From Gammaproteobacteria bacterium (GTDB lineage: Bacteria > Pseudomonadota > Gammaproteobacteria > SZUA-229), in the NCBI GenBank assembly GCA_026197015.1, contig JAPHRB010000140.1, forward strand, positions 1 to 10,218: DNA of 10,218 nt, written 5' to 3'. A program made the position numbers and the translations under genes. The notes under the pieces are model-generated. The model searched no databases. It had not been told where the DNA came from and saw only the letters and a list, made by a program, of their open reading frames with translations. Shown piece by piece: positions 6,302 to 10,218 of the stretch; within the stretch, counting starts at the first letter, position 1; every line of letters starts with the position of its first letter.

Positions 6302-6305
6302 TCCT

Positions 6306-7127
6306 TTGCAGCTTAAGGTTCGTTTATTAAAAAAGGCGCTGATTTTCAGCGCCTTTTTTTATATGCAAATATCAGTTGTGTTTGCGTCGGTTTGCGCGCC
6401 ACAACATATAGATGAGTCGGTCAGAGTTAACTATGTCTATGATGGTGATACGCTGCAATTAGAAGATGGTCGTAAGATCAGGCTGATTGGTATAGATACA
6501 CCAGAGGTTTTCGGCAGGCATAAAAAAATAAACAGCGATGTTAAAGCCAGAGGTAAGCAAGCCAGAGCAGCTTTGCAGAAGCAGTTAGATGACTCAGATC
6601 AGCGAGTTAGTCTGGCTTATGGTCCACAACGATTTGATCGTTATAACCGAACGCTGGCACATGTGTTTTTACCCGATGGAAAAAACCTCCAGGCATGGCT
6701 AATAGAGCAAGGTTATGGTGTTGCTTTTACCACGCCACCAAACGACACAATGAGTGACTGTTATAAGCAGCAGGAAGTGCAGGCTATAAACGCTAAACGG
6801 GGCATCTGGAATATGCCACGTTATCAGCTCACACGCACTAACCAGTTAAATAATAACAGTGAGGGTTTTCATCGCCTGCAGGCAAAAGTAACTCAAGCCC
6901 GGGCGTATAATAATAAAATCAGCCTGTTATTAGATGACAACGTTGAGCTTTATATTTATAAGAAAGATCTATTAAATTTTAACGCATATATGTTAAATAA
7001 TTTAGAGAATAAAAACATACAGGTGCGCGGCTGGTTACACATAAAAAAAGCTCAGAATACGCAACAGAATAAAGCTCGATTTATTATGACCTTACGTCAT
7101 CCAGATAACATTAAAGTGTTACACTAA
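6306..7127 (+). CDS. Secreted thermonuclease-like (SNase domain) nuclease
   Basis: Staphylococcal-nuclease-fold enzyme, expected to cut nucleic acids in a calcium-dependent way in the periplasm or outside. I prefer the TTG start at 6306 (273 residues) because it yields a proper signal peptide: basic KVRLLKK, hydrophobic ALIFSAFFYMQISVVFA, with cleavage likely after A27. The ATG at 6363 would remove most of it and has no room for a Shine-Dalgarno. Staph-nuclease residues map as D48 (DGDT), R59, D64, T65 and E67 (RLIGIDTPE) and R115 (YNRTLAHV), so catalysis looks intact; the domain covers about 39-170. Residues 188-273, with strands and VRGWLHIKK, look like a second OB-type domain. TTG starts 4 bases after the rpmE stop, so translation may be coupled to rpmE. 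The rpmE terminator lies inside codons 8-19. A start further upstream, inside rpmE, is unlikely. Confidence 0.85.
   Translation: MQLKVRLLKKALIFSAFFYMQISVVFASVCAPQHIDESVRVNYVYDGDTLQLEDGRKIRLIGIDTPEVFGRHKKINSDVKARGKQARAALQKQLDDSDQRVSLAYGPQRFDRYNRTLAHVFLPDGKNLQAWLIEQGYGVAFTTPPNDTMSDCYKQQEVQAINAKRGIWNMPRYQLTRTNQLNNNSEGFHRLQAKVTQARAYNNKISLLLDDNVELYIYKKDLLNFNAYMLNNLENKNIQVRGWLHIKKAQNTQQNKARFIMTLRHPDNIKVLH
6329..6360. terminator. Strong intrinsic terminator after rpmE, both-strand form
   Basis: A perfect 8-bp GC-rich stem GGCGCTGA (6335-6342) / TCAGCGCC (6346-6353) with a TTT loop, flanked by A6 (6329-6334) and T7 (6354-6360). This is a textbook rho-independent terminator for the + strand; the A-run also gives a T-run on the minus strand. 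It falls within the proposed coding sequence of the nuclease signal peptide (K10 to Y19). Confidence 0.92.
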
Positions 7128-7153
7128 AGAAATAATAACCTGGCCCAGTAAAA

Positions 7154-8383
7154 ATGAACGAAGAAGATAAAAAACGCGCACTCGATTATCATCGATATCC
7201 CTCTCCCGGAAAAATTGGCACAGATATAACCAAGCCATGTAATACGCAGGATGATTTGTCACTTGCTTATACACCCGGGGTGGCTGAGCCGGTAAGAGCG
7301 ATTGCTGATAATCCAGAAATGGCTTATGACTATACAGCCAAGGGTAATCTTGTTGGCGTTATTACAAATGGTAGTGCGGTGTTGGGTTTAGGTAATGTAG
7401 GTGCATTAGCCGGTAAACCTGTAATGGAAGGTAAAGCGGTTTTATTCAAACGTTTTTCGAATATTGATGTTTTTGATATAGAAATTAATGCAGATATACC
7501 TAAAGATTTTATAGATACAGTTGCGCGTATTTCACCAACTTTTGGTGGTATTAATCTTGAAGATATAAAAGCCCCAGAGTGTTTTGAAATTGAGCGTACT
7601 CTGGATAGTATGCTTGATATACCGGTTTTTCACGATGACCAGCATGGCACGGCGATTATTATTGCTGCAGGTTTGCTTAATGCATTAGACCTGCAGGATA
7701 AAAAAGTAGAAGATGCTCGCATCGTTTGCATGGGCGCTGGTGCTGCAGGTATAGCATCAATGCGTTTACTACACGGTCTGGGTGTGCGCAAAGAAAATAT
7801 GATGTTGCTCGATCGTAACGGTGTTATTCATACCGGACGAGATGATTTAAATATTTATAAAGCCGAGTTTGCGGTAAGCACTGAGCGCAGAACGGCATTA
7901 GATGCAATGCAAGATGCAGATGTGTTTATTGGTGTCTCAGGGCCTAATTTAATGACCCCTGAAATGGTGCTGGCGATGGCACCTAGACCGATTGTATTTG
8001 CACTTTCGAATCCAACGCCAGAAATTGACCCGGTATTAGCGAAGAGTACCCGCGATGATTTAATAATGGCCACTGGCAGAAGTGATTACCCAAATCAGGT
8101 TAATAATGTTTTAGGTTTTCCCTATATATTCAGAGGCGCGTTAGATGCAGGTGCCACAACCATTACTCAGGAAATGCATATAGCCGCGGTAAATGAAATT
8201 CGCAGTCTGGCTAAAGATCCAGTGCCCAAGTCGGTGTTAAACGCATATGGGCTGGAAAGTTTAGAATTTGGGCCAGAATATATTATTCCCAAACCAGTAG
8301 ACCCAAGATTAATTGAACGTGTGCCAGCAGCCGTAAAACAGGCCGCTATTGATAGTGGTGTGGCTAAACATCATCACGAATAG
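7154..8383 (+). CDS. maeB: Malic enzyme, short form without phosphotransacetylase domain
   Basis: Oxidative decarboxylation of malate to pyruvate with NAD or NADP, linking the TCA cycle to pyruvate and supplying reducing power; cytosolic. The 409 residues comprise only the malic-enzyme N- and NAD-binding domains. The E. coli MaeB C-terminal phosphotransacetylase-like domain is absent, as is common in other bacteria. Motifs: SLAYTPGVAEP (36-46) with the catalytic tyrosine Y39, EGKAVLFK (92-99) with the catalytic lysine K94, metal-binding E136-D137 (NLEDIKAPE) and D161/D162 (FHDDQHGTA), the Rossmann GAGAAG (194-199), and ALSNPTPE (283-290). It begins 26 bp after the nuclease stop on the same strand, with no clear Shine-Dalgarno. 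The symbol follows common usage; cofactor preference cannot be read from the sequence. No terminator is visible after the stop. Confidence 0.93.
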   Translation: MNEEDKKRALDYHRYPSPGKIGTDITKPCNTQDDLSLAYTPGVAEPVRAIADNPEMAYDYTAKGNLVGVITNGSAVLGLGNVGALAGKPVMEGKAVLFKRFSNIDVFDIEINADIPKDFIDTVARISPTFGGINLEDIKAPECFEIERTLDSMLDIPVFHDDQHGTAIIIAAGLLNALDLQDKKVEDARIVCMGAGAAGIASMRLLHGLGVRKENMMLLDRNGVIHTGRDDLNIYKAEFAVSTERRTALDAMQDADVFIGVSGPNLMTPEMVLAMAPRPIVFALSNPTPEIDPVLAKSTRDDLIMATGRSDYPNQVNNVLGFPYIFRGALDAGATTITQEMHIAAVNEIRSLAKDPVPKSVLNAYGLESLEFGPEYIIPKPVDPRLIERVPAAVKQAAIDSGVAKHHHE

Positions 8384-8419
8384 TTTAAGATATAAATAAA
8401 CCTGCGTTCAGTTGCAACA

Positions 8420-8642
8420 ATGGTCAATGTCGTCGTTAATGATCGTAAATATATACTGCCAACCGTCGCTATTTTAAAATTGAGTATGCTTGTAATGATC
8501 TGGCGGTTGGTGAGCCCTGTGTGCCCGGTAAAATGGCATGGAAAAAGTCATCAATCTTCAGATGAATAAAGCAAAGCAGGCTAATTCTGATAACTCGGTA
8601 AGCGCAGTTGAAACCGATATGCAGACCTTATCTAAATTATAG
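8420..8642 (+). pseudogene. Possible decayed small gene in the 324-bp maeB-exonuclease gap
   Basis: The 8384-8707 interval has no confident gene. Three short overlapping frames look partly coding. The first runs 8420-8569 (49 codons, starting MVNVVVNDRKY). The second is open 8449-8565 and contains RRYFKIEYACNDLAVGEPC followed by VPGKMAWKK. The third is 8538-8642 (34 codons, MEKVINLQMNKAKQANSD onward). Joining them would need one indel near 8450-8465 and one near 8545. The joined product would be about 75 residues and hydrophilic, which is more protein-like than the single frames. CCAACCG (8459-8465) and CGGTTGG further on could also pair over a long loop. Alternatives are a real 34-residue peptide or plain intergenic DNA. 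No tRNA or terminator is seen. Confidence 0.3.
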
Positions 8643-8707
8643 GTGTGCGCCTCAGAAAACAGCGTAATTCTAAAGAACACATCGGTTATTCAGGTTAAAC
8701 TAGGCCA

Positions 8708-9598
8708 ATGAGTAAACGCGCTTATTTAATCGACTCCAGTATCTATATTTTCCGTGGCTGGCACGTCTTTGACGATGCTATAACCGATGCAGATGGAAAC
8801 CCCAGCAATGCGGTTTATGGCTTTACAGAGTTTTTATACAAACTGTTTGAACAAAAGCAGCCTGAGTATATAGCCTGTGCATTTGATGCACACCAGACAA
8901 ATTCCTACCGGCGTGAAATATTCTCAGAATATAAAGCCAACCGTCCGCCTGCCCCGGAAGAATTAAAAGCCCAATTTCGTTACTGCCGGCAGTTTTGCCG
9001 AGCTATGGGTATTCCTGAATTTGGTAGTAATCGTTTTGAAGCGGATGACATCATCGGCACCCTTGCAACTCGTTTAAGAAAAGAAGGTTTTGATATAACC
9101 ATCGTCAGTGCAGATAAAGATTTAACGCAACTGGTATTGGGTGAGCGAGATGCCTGGTGGGACTTTGCCAGAGGAAATGTGCTAAACCATAAAGGCATAG
9201 AAAAACAGTTTGGTGTAAAACCAGAAAAGATTGCCGATATGCTGGCGCTCGCAGGTGACAAGGTTGATAACATTCCCGGTATCCCGGGAGTAGGTTATAA
9301 AATGGCATCTAATTTGTTAAATAAGTATGAAAATATTGAAGATATTTTAGAGAATATTGAAAGTATTTCGAAAATGAAATTTCGTGGTTCAGCGAGAATT
9401 CAAAACCTCGTAGAAGAGCATCAGGCATTGTTGCCAACTAATAAACGATTAACACAAATCGTAACCGATGCCATTTTTGATGATCATGATCAGCACATAC
9501 TCTGGCAAGGTATTCCTGATGAAAATGTTTTTCACAAATTATTTGACCAGTTAAATGTAAGTGATCAGCGAAGAAAACGATGGTTACAACTTTATTAA
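8708..9598 (+). CDS. Stand-alone 5'-3' exonuclease / flap endonuclease (Pol I N-domain family)
   Basis: Structure-specific 5' nuclease of the FEN family with a PIN-like catalytic domain and H3TH DNA-binding motif, 296 residues, with no polymerase domain attached. The full set of metal-binding acids can be placed: D9 (YLIDSS), D60 (AFDAH), E111, D113 and D114 (FEADDIIG), D136 and D138 (SADKDL), and D184 and D187 in GDKVDNIPG. The helical-arch basic segment SYRREIFSEYKANRP is at 66-80 and the H3TH region GIPGVGYKMASNLL at 191-204. E. coli Xni (ExoIX) is shorter and lacks some of these acids, so I do not use that name. Likely roles are Okazaki-flap or repair processing alongside Pol I. ATG 8708 has only a poorly spaced AGG upstream. 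rluE follows 16 bp downstream, probably co-transcribed. Confidence 0.9.
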   Translation: MSKRAYLIDSSIYIFRGWHVFDDAITDADGNPSNAVYGFTEFLYKLFEQKQPEYIACAFDAHQTNSYRREIFSEYKANRPPAPEELKAQFRYCRQFCRAMGIPEFGSNRFEADDIIGTLATRLRKEGFDITIVSADKDLTQLVLGERDAWWDFARGNVLNHKGIEKQFGVKPEKIADMLALAGDKVDNIPGIPGVGYKMASNLLNKYENIEDILENIESISKMKFRGSARIQNLVEEHQALLPTNKRLTQIVTDAIFDDHDQHILWQGIPDENVFHKLFDQLNVSDQRRKRWLQLY

Positions 9599-9614
9599 CC
9601 ATGAGTTTCAGAAA

Positions 9615-10163
9615 ATGAGTCAGTTGATTTTATTTAATAAACCTTTCGGGGTTATTTGTCAGTTCAGCCCCCATGAAAAACATCAGAGTTTAGCTGAGTA
9701 TATTTCTATAAAAGATATCTATCCGGCGGGCAGATTAGATCACGATTCTGAAGGGTTACTGTTATTAACCGATGATGGAAAATTACAGCATAAAATTTCT
9801 GACCCAAAAAATAAAATGAAAAAAACCTACTGGGTGCAGGTAGATAAACAAATCACGGCTGAAGCAATAGAGAAACTTAAAAAAGGCGTATTACTAAAAG
9901 ACGGCAAAACAAAACCTGCACAGGCAAAAATTATTGCAGAGCCAGAAAACCTGTGGCCGAGAGATCCACCGGTAAGGTTCAGAAAAAATATACCCACAAG
10001 CTGGTTAGAATTAAGCATATCAGAAGGGAAAAACCGTCAGGTAAGAAGAATGACTGCCGCAGTTGGATTTCCAACTTTACGTTTGATTCGTTATCAGATT
10101 GGTGAGTGGACGATTGGAGACTTGCAGCCGGGAGAGATGGAAGTATTAAGTCGTAAGTCGTAA
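9615..10163 (+). CDS. rluE: 23S rRNA pseudouridine synthase E
   Basis: RsuA-family pseudouridine synthase; RluE modifies U2457 of 23S rRNA in E. coli numbering. The start is ATG 9615, giving 182 residues; the frame continues upstream into the exonuclease gene but that part is not family-like. The product begins directly with the catalytic fold (LILFNKPFGVICQFSP) and has no S4 domain, as in RluE. Motif II AGRLDHDSEGLLLLT (38-52) carries the catalytic aspartate D42. LWPRDPPVRFRKNIPTSWLEL and EGKNRQVRRMTAAVGFPTLRLIRY are close to E. coli RluE, which separates it from RluB and RluF. A GAG in ATGAG at 9601 may serve as the Shine-Dalgarno. The last residues SRKS and the TAA lie inside the heptamer array, so the extreme C-terminus is made by repeat DNA. 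Confidence 0.95.
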   Translation: MSQLILFNKPFGVICQFSPHEKHQSLAEYISIKDIYPAGRLDHDSEGLLLLTDDGKLQHKISDPKNKMKKTYWVQVDKQITAEAIEKLKKGVLLKDGKTKPAQAKIIAEPENLWPRDPPVRFRKNIPTSWLELSISEGKNRQVRRMTAAVGFPTLRLIRYQIGEWTIGDLQPGEMEVLSRKS

Positions 10164-10218
10164 GTCGTAAGTCGTAAGTCGTAAGTCGTAAGTCGTAAGT
10201 CGTAAGTCGTAAGTCGTA
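10147..10218. repeat. Perfect AAGTCGT heptanucleotide tandem array running off the window
   Basis: Ten exact copies of AAGTCGT occupy 10148-10217, with one matching base at each side (10147 and 10218). The array is still running at the window end, so its true length is unknown. The preceding seven bases AAGTATT (10141-10147) differ from the unit at two positions and may be the degenerate ancestor. On the + strand every frame meets TAA within 21 bases; on the minus strand all three frames are open. The first copies encode the last four residues and stop of rluE. There are no spacers, so it is not a CRISPR. Confidence 0.97.

Noticed and set aside
6264..6305. TTG start at 6264 for the nuclease, inside rpmE
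   Set aside because: The added residues are the rpmE tail read in another frame and would put polar sequence before the signal peptide; TTG 6306 gives a normal one.
8980..9308. Minus-strand open frames inside the exonuclease gene, and similar antisense frames in the transporter, xth, ampG and malic enzyme genes
   Set aside because: They are compositional shadows of strong plus-strand genes, with no family-like motifs or start signals of their own.
9561..9614. Upstream start of rluE inside the exonuclease gene
   Set aside because: The extra 18 residues are the shadow of the exonuclease C-terminus, and the family-like sequence begins at M encoded at 9615.
10147..10218. CRISPR array or telomere-like heptamer
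   Set aside because: The copies are directly adjacent with no spacers and no cas gene is near. Chromosomal housekeeping genes run up to it, and nothing shows a DNA end except the window edge.
1..10218. Hidden defence, toxin-antitoxin, phage or secretion system
   Set aside because: All larger frames match housekeeping families, and the two unassigned proteins show no nuclease, ATPase or toxin motifs.

Overview
The window looks like chromosomal DNA of a gammaproteobacterium of moderate G+C (low forties by eye). This rests on protein character: a 213-residue PyrE with E. coli-type numbering, an ExoIII-family nuclease divergent from pyrE, an AmpG-type permease, HemW, a zinc-type L31, RluE, and the order rpmE - thermonuclease-like gene - malic enzyme, which as I recall also occurs around rpmE in Pseudomonas. 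I cannot name the genus. Nearly everything is housekeeping. I see no CRISPR array, insertion sequence, phage, toxin-antitoxin or defence cassette.

Layout. 1-715: 3' part of a TauE/SafE-type membrane transporter, cut by the window edge. 716-846: convergent gap holding an interrupted GC-rich palindrome. 847-1488 (minus): pyrE, divergent from the ExoIII-family gene at 1553-2329. 2413-3690: ampG-like permease, whose conserved N-terminus continues upstream of the first ATG although no ATG, GTG or TTG is available there. 3770-4168 (minus): small membrane-anchored protein that reads like a Rieske fold without its ligands, divergent from hemW (4201-5364). 5428-5910 (minus): DUF4124 protein, divergent from rpmE (6092-6301). 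6306-7127: secreted thermonuclease-like protein. 7154-8383: short malic enzyme. 8384-8707: intergenic stretch with what may be a decayed small gene. 8708-9598: stand-alone 5'-3' exonuclease of the FEN / Pol I N-domain family. 9615-10163: rluE, whose last codons and stop lie inside a perfect heptanucleotide tandem repeat that runs off the window end.

Functional links are loose: nucleotide synthesis and DNA repair (pyrE, xth, the FEN-like exonuclease), ribosome and rRNA modification (rpmE, rluE), cell-wall recycling (ampG), haem handling (hemW) and central carbon metabolism (malic enzyme). No new multi-gene system is visible. The points most worth a second look are regulatory or structural: a textbook intrinsic terminator after rpmE that also encodes part of the next gene's signal peptide, the AAGTCGT heptamer array at the rluE stop, the missing canonical start of ampG, alternative hairpins over the rpmE start, and the decayed-looking interval before the exonuclease gene.
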